NCBI RefSeq assembly: GCF_001552535.1
Contig: NZ_BCRJ01000024.1
Location: forward strand, 1 to 64,000
From: Nocardioides jensenii JCM 1364 = NBRC 14755
GTDB lineage: Bacteria; Actinomycetota; Actinomycetes; Propionibacteriales; Nocardioidaceae
Length of the DNA: 64,000 bases
Reading direction: 5' to 3'
Shown here in pieces: positions 49,350-58,787 of the stretch; the stretch's first letter is position 1; every line of letters starts with the position of its first letter. The notes under the pieces are model-generated. The model saw only the letters and a program-made list of their open reading frames with translations, made no database searches and was not told the DNA's origin. Made by a program: the position numbers and the translations under genes.

Positions 49350-50266
49350 GCTGGGACCTGGCGCAGATGCCCGACCAGTCGGGCCGCACGATCCTGGTCA
49401 CCGGCGTCACCAGCGGTCTCGGCACGCACAACGCCCGCGAGCTGGCCCGTCGAGGAGCCCGGGTGATCCTGGCCGCACGCAACCCGGAGAAGCTCGCCGC
49501 CACGAAGGCGTCGCTGCTCGAGGAGATCCCCGAGGCCGCTCTCGAGGAGCTCGTCGTCGACGTCTCCTCCCTCGACGACGTACGCCGGGCCGCGGCTGAC
49601 GCCGAGCGGTTCGGCGCGATCGACGTGCTGGTGCACAACGCCGGTGTGATGGCCACGCCCGAGCGTCGTACCGTCGACGGCCTCGACCTGCAGATGGGCA
49701 CCAACCACTTCGGCCCGTTCCTGATGACCGGCCTGCTGCTGCCCCAGCTGATCGCCTCAGGCGACGGGCGCGTGGTCAGCGTGGCCTCCAACGCGCACCA
49801 CCTGACCAAGGTGGCGCCGTTGTGGGACCCGCGCGAGCCCCGGGGCAGGTACAAGCGCTGGGTGGTCTACTCGCAGTCGAAGCTGGCGAACCTGCTCTTC
49901 ACCTACGAGTTCGACAGGCGTGCCCGCATGGCCGGCATTCCGGTCAAGGCGCTGGCCGCACATCCCGGGTACGCCGCCACGCACCTGCTGTCCTACGGCC
50001 AGACGCTCAAGGGGTCGGGCGGTCTGACCAGCATCCTGGACGCCGCGATGAAGGCCGGCGCGCAGTCCGCCGAGATGGGCGCGTTGCCGACCTTGATGGC
50101 GGCGACCGACGACCTGCCCGGCGGCACCTACTGCGGCCCGGGCGGGTTGCGCCAGATGCGTGGTCTGCCGCGGGTCGTCGGCTCCAACCGCCTCTCCCGG
50201 GACGCCGAGAGCCAGGGCCGGCTCTGGGAGATCTCGGAGGAGACGGTCGGGGTCGCGTACCCCTAG
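49346..50266 (+). CDS. Short-chain dehydrogenase/reductase
   Basis: The 306-residue SDR has the NAD(P)-binding motif VTGVTSGLG (residues ~18-26), NAG in LVHNAGVMA, the active-site Ser region VVSVASNAHH and catalytic YSQSK. The layout resembles WW-domain oxidoreductase/retinol dehydrogenase-like SDRs. The substrate is unknown. GTG 49346 is coupled to the DinB-like gene. Its TAG stop shares two bases with the TAG of the convergent paaN (CTAG, 50263-50266). Confidence 0.92.
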   Translation: MSWDLAQMPDQSGRTILVTGVTSGLGTHNARELARRGARVILAARNPEKLAATKASLLEEIPEAALEELVVDVSSLDDVRRAAADAERFGAIDVLVHNAGVMATPERRTVDGLDLQMGTNHFGPFLMTGLLLPQLIASGDGRVVSVASNAHHLTKVAPLWDPREPRGRYKRWVVYSQSKLANLLFTYEFDRRARMAGIPVKALAAHPGYAATHLLSYGQTLKGSGGLTSILDAAMKAGAQSAEMGALPTLMAATDDLPGGTYCGPGGLRQMRGLPRVVGSNRLSRDAESQGRLWEISEETVGVAYP

Positions 50267-51939
50267 ACGTGTCGGCGGGACTGCACGATCCGGAAGCGGG
50301 AGGCGACGTACGCCCCGTCGGTGTAGGACGCGTTCGCGGCCGGGTTGGCGCCGGTGCCGTGGAAGTCGGAGAACGCCGCCGACTGGTTGACGAAGACGCC
50401 GCCGAGCAGGTTCTCGCTCAGCGCGACGCCGGCATCGAGCGCAGCCTCGCGCATGTCGGCGATCACCGTGTCGTCGGTCGAGTAGACAGCGGCGGTCATC
50501 GCGCCGTGGCGTTGCACCGTGTCACGGAACAGGTCGATCGACTGCGCGGTGTCGGCGGTCGAGATGAGGTAGGCGACCGGCCCGAAGCACTCACTCTCGT
50601 AGACGTCGGAGTCGTCGGCGCTCAGCCCGACCAGGGTCGGAGTGCGCACGGTCGCGTCGGCGTACGCCGGGTGGGTGACCTCACGGGAGGCGACCAGCAC
50701 GTCGCCACGCTCACCTGATCCGGCGCCGGCCAGTCGCTCGAGCACACCGGGGTTGACCACACCACCGAGCAGCTCGACCGCTCGGGCGTCGTCGCCCAGC
50801 AGCTTGCCGAGCGCGGCCTCGATCCCGGCGGCCACGTCGGCCGGGGTCTTGGTCCCCTCGTCGGTCGCGATGCCTGCGGCGGGCAGGTAGAGGTTCTGCG
50901 GAGCGGTGCACATCTGGCCGGAGTAGAGGGAGAACGAGAACGCGAGGTTCGCGCACATCGCGCCGAAGCTCGACGTCGAGTCGACCACGATGGAGTTGAC
51001 GCCGGCCTTCTCGGTGAACACGGTGGCCTGGCGGGCGTTGAGCTCGAGCCAGTCGCCGAACGCGTTGCCACCGGTGAAGTCGATCAGCCTCACGGCATGG
51101 TGCAGGGCGAGGTTGGAGGCGAGCTTGTCGGCCGGGTCCTCGGCCGCGAGCGTGACCAGGTCGGCGTCGAAGCCGGCCTCGGTCAGCACCTCCTGGCAGA
51201 CCTGCACGGTGATCGCCAGCGGCAGCACGGCCTGCGGGTGCGGCTTGACCACGACCGGGTTGCCGGTGACCAGCGAGGCGAAGAGGCCGGGCCAGGAGTT
51301 CCAGGTCGGGAAGGTGTTGCACCCGATCACCAGCGCGACGCCGCGCGGCACGACGGTGAATGTCTTCTCCATGCGCAAGGGTTCGCCGCGGCCGGGCTTC
51401 TCCCAGAGCGCGGTGGCCGGGGTTCGGGTCATCTCGGCGTGGGCGTAGGCGATCGCCTCCAGCGCGCGGTCGAGGGCGTGCGCGCCGCCGGCCTGGAAAG
51501 CCATCACGAACGCCTGGCCGCTGGTGTGCTGCACCGCGTTGGCCAGCTCGAAGACGCGCGCGTGCAGCCGGTCGAGGATCTCGAGACAGACGCCGGTGCG
51601 GGCGTCGGGGCCAGCGTCGCGCCAGGCCTTCATGCCGCTCGCGGCCGCCACGAGCAGTGCCTCGACGTCACGGGCGCGCGGGTAGCTGACGCCCAGGTCG
51701 AAGCCGTACGGCGACCGCTCGGTCGCCACCGTGCCCTCGGCACCGGGAGTGCTCAGCGGGAAGACGGTGCCGAGCCAGGCGTCGAAGGCCGCCTTGCCCT
51801 CGGCCGCGGCGGTCTCGCCGTAGACCTTGGGCGAGGGCGACTCGTTGAACGCGGAGAAGTAGGCCCGGCTGGCGCAGGCCTCCGTGGCCTTCTCGAGACG
51901 ATCGGCGTGACGGGCGAAGAAGTCAGTTTGTGACACCAT
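50263..51939 (-). CDS. paaN: Phenylacetic acid degradation protein PaaN
   Basis: This 558-residue protein belongs to the aldehyde dehydrogenase superfamily (PaaN single-domain form). Features include the start TDFFARHADRLEKATEAC, RGVALVIGCNTFPTWNSWPGLFASLVTGNPVVVKPHP (cofactor region), VFTEKAGVNSIVVDS and the likely catalytic Cys in SLYSGQMCTAPQN. In the phenylacetate pathway the related PaaZ oxidises the ring-cleaved aldehyde. No other paa gene is in the window, so the pathway must lie elsewhere or the enzyme acts alone. ATG 51939 fits the family start; an upstream TTG adds seven residues. Confidence 0.9.
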   Translation of the reverse strand: MVSQTDFFARHADRLEKATEACASRAYFSAFNESPSPKVYGETAAAEGKAAFDAWLGTVFPLSTPGAEGTVATERSPYGFDLGVSYPRARDVEALLVAAASGMKAWRDAGPDARTGVCLEILDRLHARVFELANAVQHTSGQAFVMAFQAGGAHALDRALEAIAYAHAEMTRTPATALWEKPGRGEPLRMEKTFTVVPRGVALVIGCNTFPTWNSWPGLFASLVTGNPVVVKPHPQAVLPLAITVQVCQEVLTEAGFDADLVTLAAEDPADKLASNLALHHAVRLIDFTGGNAFGDWLELNARQATVFTEKAGVNSIVVDSTSSFGAMCANLAFSFSLYSGQMCTAPQNLYLPAAGIATDEGTKTPADVAAGIEAALGKLLGDDARAVELLGGVVNPGVLERLAGAGSGERGDVLVASREVTHPAYADATVRTPTLVGLSADDSDVYESECFGPVAYLISTADTAQSIDLFRDTVQRHGAMTAAVYSTDDTVIADMREAALDAGVALSENLLGGVFVNQSAAFSDFHGTGANPAANASYTDGAYVASRFRIVQSRRHV

Positions 51940-51999
51940 TCCGCCACTGTGGCACATCACTGTAAGAGGGCCAACTCAACGGTCCACTAGCCTGCCGCC

Positions 52000-52539
52000 A
52001 TGCCCCTCCTGCGCCCGATCACGCCCGCCGACCACGCGTTCGTGCTGGACCTGAACCACCACAATGTCGAGCTCCTCTCCCCGTTGGACCAGGATCGCCT
52101 GGGGACACTGCTCGACTGGGCCGACCGGGCCGACGTCATCGAGCACGAGGGCCGGCCCGCGGGATTCGTGCTGACCTTCGCACCGGGTTCGTCGTACGAC
52201 TCGGAGAACTACCGGTGGTTCAGCGATCACTTCGGCGACGCCTTCCTCTATCTCGACCGGATCGTGCTCGACCACCGCTTCCGCCGTCTCGGCCTGGGCC
52301 GCCGGGTGTACGACGAACTCGAGCGACACGCTGCGACGTACGGCCGCATGGTGCTCGAGGTCAACGCCGAGCCACCGAACCAGGCGTCGCTCGACTTCCA
52401 CCGCAATCGCGGCTACACCGAAGTCCACCGACTCGGCTCCACGCCGGGCTCCACGCCTGCCCCCACAAAAATCGTCGCCCTGATGGAACGGGTTCTAGGG
52501 CAGACTCGTCCCATCACTCCGGTCGCGGACCGCGATTGA
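52000..52539 (+). CDS. GNAT family N-acetyltransferase
   Basis: A 179-residue acetyltransferase of GNAT fold. Strands and helices follow the usual order, with the acetyl-CoA-binding loop FRRLGLGRRVYDELE (residues ~92-106) and the late LDFHRNRGYTEV motif. The N-terminus PITPADHAFVLDLNHHNVELLSPLD is the type seen in acetyltransferases that act on small amines or proteins. Substrate unknown. ATG 52000 is divergent from paaN across a 60-base gap. Confidence 0.88.
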   Translation: MPLLRPITPADHAFVLDLNHHNVELLSPLDQDRLGTLLDWADRADVIEHEGRPAGFVLTFAPGSSYDSENYRWFSDHFGDAFLYLDRIVLDHRFRRLGLGRRVYDELERHAATYGRMVLEVNAEPPNQASLDFHRNRGYTEVHRLGSTPGSTPAPTKIVALMERVLGQTRPITPVADRD

Positions 52540-52605
52540 AGCCCGCAACAGCCGGGTAGGAGTGGCGTCGTCGCAGTGGATGACGCCGAAGACAGGGGTA
52601 GGCAC

Positions 52606-54123
52606 GTGAAGTCCAAGCTCATCGCCATCGTGGGCGTCGTCGTGGCCGTGGTCGTCGTGGCCGTGGTCGCCATCCTGGTCGGCGGCCTCGCCGTCGGCGG
52701 CGACGACAACGGCACGGCGGGCAAGAAGGCAGTGCGATCGGGCGGTCCGACGACGGTCGACACCACGGACTCCGATCCCGGCACCACCACCGACCCGGAG
52801 GACCCGGCGTTCAAGGCGGCGCTGAGCAAGCCCGTCGAGGACAGCCTCTACCCGAACGTCGGTGACCCGATCGTCGACTCGCTCCACTACGGCCTCGACC
52901 TGACCTGGGACCCCGAGGACAAGGTGTTGACCGGCCGGGCCGAGGTGGCCTTCCGCGCGACCGCCTCGCAGCAGGAGTTCCAGCTCGACTTCGGCGAGGG
53001 CCTCGAGGTCACGGCCGCGACCCTCGACGCGCAGGAGGTCGAGGTCACCCACGTCGGCAAGGACCTGGTCATCAAGGCTCCGGTCACCAAGGACCAGAGG
53101 TACCTCCTCGTCGTCGACTACGAGGGCACGCCCGAGCCCGCCGATGCGCCGACCACGCGCAGCGACTTCTCCACCACCGGCTTCACGATCACCGACGACG
53201 GCGACGTGTGGACGATGCAGGAGCCCTATGGCGCCTACACGTGGTACCCGGTCAACGACCAGCCCTCCGACAAGGCGTTCTACGACTTCACGATCACCAC
53301 ACCGGCGCCCAGGGTCGGCATCGCCAACGGCCAGCTCACCTCGCAGACAGAGGTCGACGGCAACTCCGTCAGCAGGTGGCACCTCGACAGTGCCGCGTCG
53401 TCGTACCTGATCACGCTCGCCATCGGGGAGTACGAGCAGACCGAGGACACGTCGGCCAGCGGCGTCCCGCTGACCTACTGGACCGCCCCCGGCGACGCCC
53501 GCGCCCTGAAGGCCATGAAGTACACCAAGCGCGCGGTCGACTGGCTCGAGGAGAAGCTCGGCCCCTACCCGTTCAGCTCGCTCGGCTCCGTGGTCGTCGA
53601 CTCCGAGAGCGCGATGGAGACCCAGCAGATGATCACGTACGGCGACAGCGACTACACGCTCTCGCCCGACGTCGTGGTGCACGAGATCGCGCACCAGTGG
53701 TACGGCGACATCACCTCACCCAGCGACTGGAAGGACGTCTGGATCAACGAGGGCATGGCGATGTACGTCCAGGGAGTCTTCGAGGCCCAGCAGACCGGGC
53801 GCACCGTCGACGACGTGATGGACGAGTGGGCGACGTGGGAGAAGCAGTACCGCGCCACCGCCGGCCCACCCGGCAACTACGACCCTCGCACGTTCGGGGA
53901 GAGCAACATCTACTACGGCCCTGCCTTGATGTGGCACGAACTGCGCAAGAAGCTCGGCGACGAGAAGTTCTGGGCGATGGTGCGCGCGTGGCCCACGGTG
54001 CACAAGCAGGGCAACCCCACCCGCGAGGAGTACCTCGACTGGATCGAGCAGGAGACCGGCGAGGAGCTCACCGACTTCTTCGACGCCTGGCTGATGGGCG
54101 AGAAGACTCCGAAGCGCAGCTGA
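52606..54123 (+). CDS. M1 family metallopeptidase, membrane-anchored
   Basis: This 505-residue zinc aminopeptidase-like protein has an N-terminal membrane anchor (MKSKLIAIVGVVVAVVVVAVVAILVGG) and a Thr/Asp-rich linker. The M1 beta-sandwich N domain (~85-270) precedes the catalytic domain with SESAMETQQM (in place of GxMEN), zinc ligands HEIAHQW (His359, His363) and Glu382 in WINEGMA. The catalytic domain lies outside the membrane. The C-terminal helical domain of full aminopeptidase N is missing, so it is a short M1 form. GTG 52606 starts the anchor and has AGGGG upstream; a GTG at 52576 is possible. Confidence 0.9.
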   Translation: MKSKLIAIVGVVVAVVVVAVVAILVGGLAVGGDDNGTAGKKAVRSGGPTTVDTTDSDPGTTTDPEDPAFKAALSKPVEDSLYPNVGDPIVDSLHYGLDLTWDPEDKVLTGRAEVAFRATASQQEFQLDFGEGLEVTAATLDAQEVEVTHVGKDLVIKAPVTKDQRYLLVVDYEGTPEPADAPTTRSDFSTTGFTITDDGDVWTMQEPYGAYTWYPVNDQPSDKAFYDFTITTPAPRVGIANGQLTSQTEVDGNSVSRWHLDSAASSYLITLAIGEYEQTEDTSASGVPLTYWTAPGDARALKAMKYTKRAVDWLEEKLGPYPFSSLGSVVVDSESAMETQQMITYGDSDYTLSPDVVVHEIAHQWYGDITSPSDWKDVWINEGMAMYVQGVFEAQQTGRTVDDVMDEWATWEKQYRATAGPPGNYDPRTFGESNIYYGPALMWHELRKKLGDEKFWAMVRAWPTVHKQGNPTREEYLDWIEQETGEELTDFFDAWLMGEKTPKRS

Positions 54124-54170
54124 TCCCCCGGTTCAGCTCTGCTCAGGGCTGCTCTGCTGACAGCGGACGG

Positions 54171-54200
54171 CGGCCGGTCTCCCTTGTGGGAGGCTGGCCG
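54171..54200 (+). terminator. Hairpin terminator after the M1 peptidase gene
   Basis: Arms CGGCCGGTCTCCC (54171-54183) and GGGAGGCTGGCCG (54188-54200) pair over 13 positions with two G-T pairs and a TTGT loop, followed by tttcg. The next start (54219) is close, so the hairpin may also sit in the leader of that gene. Confidence 0.65.
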
Positions 54201-54218
54201 TTTCGCTTGTGTGGAGAC

Positions 54219-55202
54219 ATGAAGATCCTGGTGCTCGGTGGCACGGTGTTCCTGTCCAAGGCGGTCGCAGTCGAGGCCGCGGCGCGCGGCCACGAGGTGA
54301 CCTGCGCCTGCCGGGGGACGTCGGGCTCAGTGCCCGAGGGGGCACGCCACGTCGTCCTCGACCGCGAAGCGCCTGACTGGTCGGCCCTGGAGACCGCCTA
54401 CGACACGGTGATCGACGTCGCGCGCCACCCGAGCCGGGTGAGAGATGCCGTGGCGACCTTCCCCAGCGCCCACTGGGTGTTCGTCTCGACGGTCAACGTC
54501 TACTCCGACGACTCGATCCCCGGTGGCACCCCGGACACGTTGCCCCTGCATGACCCGATCACCACCGACGAGGACCCGATGGCCTCGCCGGAGGTGTACG
54601 GCGCGATGAAGGTGGCCTGTGAGCAGATCGTCCGCGAGGGCGCGGCGACGTCGACCGTGATCCGGCCGGGGCTGATCGTCGGACCGGGCGATCCCAGTGG
54701 TCGGTTCTCCTACTGGCCACCACGCGTGGCCGACGCCGGTGAGGTGCTGGCACCGGGCTCCCCCGATGACCCGGTCCAGCTGATCGACGTCCGCGACCTG
54801 GCCGGCTGGATCGTCGGTTGTGCCGAGCACCGCACCGACGGCACCTTCGACGGCACCGGACACATCACCACGCGCGGCGCGTTCCTCGACGAGGTGTCCC
54901 GCGGTGTCGGCACCCGACCGCAGTGGACCTGGCTGCCCCAGGAGTTCCTGGTCGAGCAGGAGGTGGACCCGTGGTCGGGCGATCGCTCCCTCCCGGTCTG
55001 GCTGCCGCTGCCCGAGTACGCCGGCCTGATGGCGCACGACAGCGCTGCGTCCTTCGCTGCCGGACTGACCACCCGCCCCCTGGCCGACACCGCCCGTGAC
55101 ACCCTCACCTGGCTGCGTGACGACCCGGACTCGACGACCACAGGTCTCAGTCGTGAAGACGAGGCCGCGGTGCTGCGGGCCTGGCATAGCCTCGGCGAGT
55201 GA
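54219..55202 (+). CDS. NAD-dependent epimerase/dehydratase-like (extended SDR)
   Basis: A 327-residue extended SDR. The N-terminus MKILVLGGTVFLSKAVA has the GGTxFxS pattern of atypical SDRs; the active site is VYGAMKVACE. The conserved STVNVYSDD and IRPGLIVGPGDPSGRFSYW mark the substrate side. Members of this branch include mRNA-binding-like and reductase-like proteins, and the substrate is unknown. GTGGAGAC lies directly before ATG 54219. Its end overlaps the start of the carboxyltransferase gene by four bases (GTGA). Confidence 0.9.
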   Translation: MKILVLGGTVFLSKAVAVEAAARGHEVTCACRGTSGSVPEGARHVVLDREAPDWSALETAYDTVIDVARHPSRVRDAVATFPSAHWVFVSTVNVYSDDSIPGGTPDTLPLHDPITTDEDPMASPEVYGAMKVACEQIVREGAATSTVIRPGLIVGPGDPSGRFSYWPPRVADAGEVLAPGSPDDPVQLIDVRDLAGWIVGCAEHRTDGTFDGTGHITTRGAFLDEVSRGVGTRPQWTWLPQEFLVEQEVDPWSGDRSLPVWLPLPEYAGLMAHDSAASFAAGLTTRPLADTARDTLTWLRDDPDSTTTGLSREDEAAVLRAWHSLGE

Positions 55203-56677
55203 CCACGACACGTCTCTCCGCGCGGCAGCTCATCGACCTCGTCCTCGACGACGGGTCGTGGACCTCCTGGGACGTCCCCCCGGCACGCCGTGACGTCACC
55301 GAGGAGTACGCCGCCCAGCTGGCTGCCGCACAGGAGAAGGCCGGCACCGACGAGTCGGTGATCACGGGCGAGGGTCGAATCCGCGACCGACGCGTCGCCG
55401 TGCTCATCGGCGAGTTCGGCTTCCTGGCCGGGTCCATCGGTCGCGATGCCGCCGACCGACTCGTCGCCGGCATCGAGCGCGCCACGGCGGAGGGGCTGCC
55501 GCTGCTGGCCGCGCCGATCAGTGGCGGCACCCGGATGCAGGAGGGCACGCCGGCGTTCGTGCAGATGGTGCGGATCAGTGCGGCGGTCGCGCAGCACAAG
55601 GAAGCCGGACTCCCCTACCTCGTCTACCTGCGCAACCCCACCACCGGTGGGGTGATGGCGTCGTGGGGATCGCTGGGTCACGTGACGGTCGCCGAGCCCG
55701 GGGCGCTGACCGGGTTCTTGGGTCCTCGGGTCTATGAGGCGCTCTACGACCGTCCGTTCCCCGAGGGCGTGCAGACCGCCGAGAACCTCTACGCCCACGG
55801 CATCATCGACGCGGTCCTGCCGCCCGAGGCACTGGCCGACATCGTCGATCGCGCCCTGGCGATCCTGCTCGCGCCGCGCCACGGCGTCGACCCGGTCGCC
55901 GAACCGGTCGAGGAGCCGATCCCCGACGTCGACACGTGGGACGCGGTGACCCGGTCCCGCAACCCGGAGCGACCCGGCGTACGACGACTGCTGAAGTACG
56001 CCGCCACCGACGTCGTGCCACTGAACGGCACCGGCCAGGGCGAGGCCGACCCCGGACTGTTGATCGCCCTGGCCCGGTTCGGCGACGCGCCGTGCGTGTT
56101 CCTGGGCCAGGACCGGCGCGGCCAGACCACCGACCACCCGATGGGCCCGGGCGCATTGCGTGAGGCCCGCCGCGGCATGCGGCTCGCGGTCGAGCTGGGT
56201 CTGCCGCTGGTGACCGTGATCGACACCCAGGGCGCCGCGCTGTCGGTGGAGGCCGAGGAGGGCGGGCTGGCCGGTGAGATCGCCCGCTGCCTGGCCGACC
56301 TGGTCACCCTGGAGGCGCCGACCCTGTGCCTCATGCTGGGCGAGGGCAACGGCGGCGGGGCACTGGCCTTCCTGCCGGCCGACCGGGTGATCGCTGCCCA
56401 GCACGCCTGGCTGTCCCCGTTGCCACCCGAGGGGGCCAGCGCGATCGTGCACCGCGATCTCGACCACGCCGCCGAGATGGCCGAATCCCAGCAGGTGCTG
56501 GCGATCGGCCTGCACACCCGCGGAGTGGTGGATCGGATCGTGCCCGAGAAGCCGGACGCCGCCGAGGAGCCGGAGGCGTTCTGCCACCGCGTCGGCGGCG
56601 TGCTCGAGTTCGAGCTGTCCCGGCTGCTCGACTCGGGTCCGGGCTCGGCGCAGGATCGCACCGCCCGCTATCTCTGA
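55199..56677 (+). CDS. Acyl-CoA carboxylase carboxyltransferase, fused beta/alpha (AccD3-like)
   Basis: The 492-residue carboxyltransferase transfers CO2 from carboxybiotin to an acyl-CoA. The N-terminal half (to ~240) resembles AccD (AVLIGEFGFLAGSIG, PISGGTRMQEG, NPTTGGVMASWGSLGHVTVAEPGALTGFLGPRV). The C-terminal half (~270-480) resembles AccA (RGMRLAVELGLPLVTVIDTQGA, GEGNGGGALAFLPADRVIAAQHAWLSPLPPEG). No zinc ribbon is present. The single-chain arrangement and length match mycobacterial AccD3. GTG 55199 overlaps the upstream SDR stop. No biotin carboxylase is adjacent. Confidence 0.9.
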   Translation: MTTTRLSARQLIDLVLDDGSWTSWDVPPARRDVTEEYAAQLAAAQEKAGTDESVITGEGRIRDRRVAVLIGEFGFLAGSIGRDAADRLVAGIERATAEGLPLLAAPISGGTRMQEGTPAFVQMVRISAAVAQHKEAGLPYLVYLRNPTTGGVMASWGSLGHVTVAEPGALTGFLGPRVYEALYDRPFPEGVQTAENLYAHGIIDAVLPPEALADIVDRALAILLAPRHGVDPVAEPVEEPIPDVDTWDAVTRSRNPERPGVRRLLKYAATDVVPLNGTGQGEADPGLLIALARFGDAPCVFLGQDRRGQTTDHPMGPGALREARRGMRLAVELGLPLVTVIDTQGAALSVEAEEGGLAGEIARCLADLVTLEAPTLCLMLGEGNGGGALAFLPADRVIAAQHAWLSPLPPEGASAIVHRDLDHAAEMAESQQVLAIGLHTRGVVDRIVPEKPDAAEEPEAFCHRVGGVLEFELSRLLDSGPGSAQDRTARYL

Positions 56678-56710
56678 GCCGGCAACCGGCGGTCGCGGAT
56701 ACTGGGTGAC

Positions 56711-57418
56711 ATGAGTGAACCCGTGTCCGACGCCCCACGCATCGACCTGCTCCGCGGGCTGATCGAGGGAACCACCGACCCCGCGGATGCGGAGCGAAGC
56801 CTGCGAGAGATCCAGACCCAGCTGAACGCGTTCCGGCTCGAGTACTCCTGCGGCATGGAGGAGGTCGCCACCAAGATCAACATCCTGCGCCAGGAGTTCG
56901 AGCAGACCCAGGACTACGGTCCGATCGAGCACGTGAAGACCCGACTGAAGTCGATGGACAGCCTGGTCGACAAGATGCGCCGCATCGACTGCCCGCCCGA
57001 CCTGGCCGCCGTGCGCGAGAGGATCCGTGACATCGCCGGCATCCGGGTGACCTGCGCGTTCGTCGAGGACACCTACCGGGTGGCCGAGATGCTGACCCGG
57101 CAGCCCGACCTGACCTTGCTGGAGACCAAGGACTACATCGCCACCCCCAAGGCCAACGGCTACCAGAGCCTGCACCTGATCGTCGAGGTCCCGGTGTTCC
57201 TCTCCGACCGCTCGATCAACGTGCCGGTCGAGCTCCAGATCCGCACGATCGCGATGGATTTCTGGGCCAGCGTCGAGCACCGCATCTACTACAAGTACGC
57301 CGGCGCGGTGCCCGACGACCTGCAGCAGGCCCTGCTGTCGGTGGCCAGCACGGCCTCCGACCTGGACCGGCAGATGGGTCGTCTGCGCGACGAGATCAGG
57401 TCGCTGGCCACCGACTGA
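56711..57418 (+). CDS. Small alarmone synthetase (RelQ/YjbM-type GTP pyrophosphokinase)
   Basis: This 235-residue synthetase-only RelA/SpoT protein makes (p)ppGpp from ATP and GDP or GTP. Motifs are RLKSMDSLVDKMRR (ATP-binding), IRDIAGIRVTCAFVEDTYRVAEML, KDYIATPKANGYQSLHLIVEVPV and VELQIRTIAMDFWASVEHRIYYK, plus a C-terminal oligomerisation helix as in RelQ tetramers. There is no hydrolase, TGS or ACT domain. ATG 56711 begins 33 bases after the carboxyltransferase gene, so the two may be co-transcribed, linking stringent response and acyl-CoA carboxylation; this is inference. Confidence 0.93.
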   Translation: MSEPVSDAPRIDLLRGLIEGTTDPADAERSLREIQTQLNAFRLEYSCGMEEVATKINILRQEFEQTQDYGPIEHVKTRLKSMDSLVDKMRRIDCPPDLAAVRERIRDIAGIRVTCAFVEDTYRVAEMLTRQPDLTLLETKDYIATPKANGYQSLHLIVEVPVFLSDRSINVPVELQIRTIAMDFWASVEHRIYYKYAGAVPDDLQQALLSVASTASDLDRQMGRLRDEIRSLATD

Positions 57419-57424
57419 TCCAGC

Positions 57425-58765
57425 TCAGCCCGTTTGGGGGAGGCCACCCTCGGTGCCGGGCACGGGCAGACCGTAGTGCTCGCGCAGCGTCGTCCCGGCG
57501 TACTCGCGACGGAAGAGACCACGGTCCTGCAGGATCGGCACCACCTGCTCGACGAACAGCTCGAGGCCCGAGGGCAGGACCGCCGGCATGATGTTGAAGC
57601 CGTCGGCGGCACCGGAGGTCACCCACTCCTCGATGGTGTCGGCCACCTGCTCGGGCGTGCCGACGAAGGCCCGGTGGCCACGACCGCTACCGAGCCGCAG
57701 CAGCAGCTGCCGGACGGTGAGGTCGTCACGCCGCGCCATTGCCACGGTCAGCTCATAGCGGGCCTTGTTGCCCTCGATCTCGTCGGCCGATCGGATGTCG
57801 CGCGGGAGGGGGCGGTCGAGGTCGAGCTGGTCGACCGGGATGCCGACGTCGGCGGCCAGCTGGCGGAGCGGGTGGTCAAGGACCACCAGGTCGTCGAGCT
57901 GACGCTCGAGGTCACGGGCCTCGGCCTCGGTGCTGCCCAGGATCGGCACCAACCCGGGGAGGATCCTGATGTGGTCGCGGGAGCGTCCGGCGGCCACGGT
58001 GGCGTCCTTGAGCCTCCGGTAGAAGTCGCGGCCCTCCTCGATGGTGGGCGTGGCGGTGAAGACGGCCTCGGCGTACTTCGCGGCCAGCGCGATGCCGGGG
58101 CCGGACGAGCCGGCCTGCACGATGACCGGCCGCCCCTGCTGACTGCGTCCGACGGTCAGCGGACCCGCCACGTCGAACCTGTCGCCGGCGTGGTCGATGG
58201 AGCGCACCCGGGCCGGGTCTGCCCACACCCCGGCGGTCTTGTCGGCGATGACCGCATCAACCGCCCACGAGTCCCAGAGGGCGAGGACCACCTCGAGGAA
58301 CTCCTCGGCGCGCTCGTAGCGCTCGGCATGCGTGGGGGCGGTGGTGTAGCCGAAGTTGGCACCGGCCTTGAGGTCGGCGCTGGTCACCACGTTCCATGCG
58401 GCCCGGCCGTTGCTGATCGCGTCGAGCGAGGCGAAGCCGCGGGCCAGGTTGTAGGGGTCCTCGTAGGTCGTGGACGACGTGGCCACGAGCCCGATCCGTT
58501 CGGTGGCGACGGCCATCGCGGAGAGCAGCAGCCGCGGCTCCAGCGTCTCGCTCGGGCGCCGGGCGGGATCGGTCATCAGCGACGGGCTGTCGGCGAAGAA
58601 GACGGAGTCCAGCTTGCCCCGCTCGGCCGTCCGGGCGAGCTCCTGGAAGTAGGTGACGTCGCGCGACACCCGCGGGTCGGCGTCGGGCAGGCGCCACGAT
58701 GCCTCGTGGTGGCCGGTGCCCATCAGGAAGGCGTTGAGAGTGATGGAGGGACGTGGTTCGGACAT
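57425..58765 (-). CDS. FMNH2-dependent monooxygenase, NtaA/SnaA/DszA family
   Basis: A 446-residue luciferase-like flavin monooxygenase. The N-terminus ITLNAFLMGTGHHEASWRLPDADP, then FFADSPSL, SSTTYEDPYNLARGFASLD, GRAAWNVVTS and GRPVIVQAGSSGPG identify the NtaA/SnaA/SoxA/DszA branch, which oxidises organosulfur or amino-polycarboxylate substrates using FMNH2 from a separate reductase. No reductase gene is in the window. Its neighbours are an SsuC-type permease and TauD-type dioxygenase, so sulfur release from a sulfonate, sulfone or sulfate ester is likely. It is the last gene of the operon starting at 61516. Confidence 0.9.
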   Translation of the reverse strand: MSEPRPSITLNAFLMGTGHHEASWRLPDADPRVSRDVTYFQELARTAERGKLDSVFFADSPSLMTDPARRPSETLEPRLLLSAMAVATERIGLVATSSTTYEDPYNLARGFASLDAISNGRAAWNVVTSADLKAGANFGYTTAPTHAERYERAEEFLEVVLALWDSWAVDAVIADKTAGVWADPARVRSIDHAGDRFDVAGPLTVGRSQQGRPVIVQAGSSGPGIALAAKYAEAVFTATPTIEEGRDFYRRLKDATVAAGRSRDHIRILPGLVPILGSTEAEARDLERQLDDLVVLDHPLRQLAADVGIPVDQLDLDRPLPRDIRSADEIEGNKARYELTVAMARRDDLTVRQLLLRLGSGRGHRAFVGTPEQVADTIEEWVTSGAADGFNIMPAVLPSGLELFVEQVVPILQDRGLFRREYAGTTLREHYGLPVPGTEGGLPQTG

Positions 58766-58787
58766 GAGGCATCTCCTGTTCGGTGGT

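Noticed and set aside
50263..51939. A phenylacetate degradation operon
   Set aside because: PaaN stands alone; neighbours are an SDR, a GNAT enzyme and an M1 peptidase.
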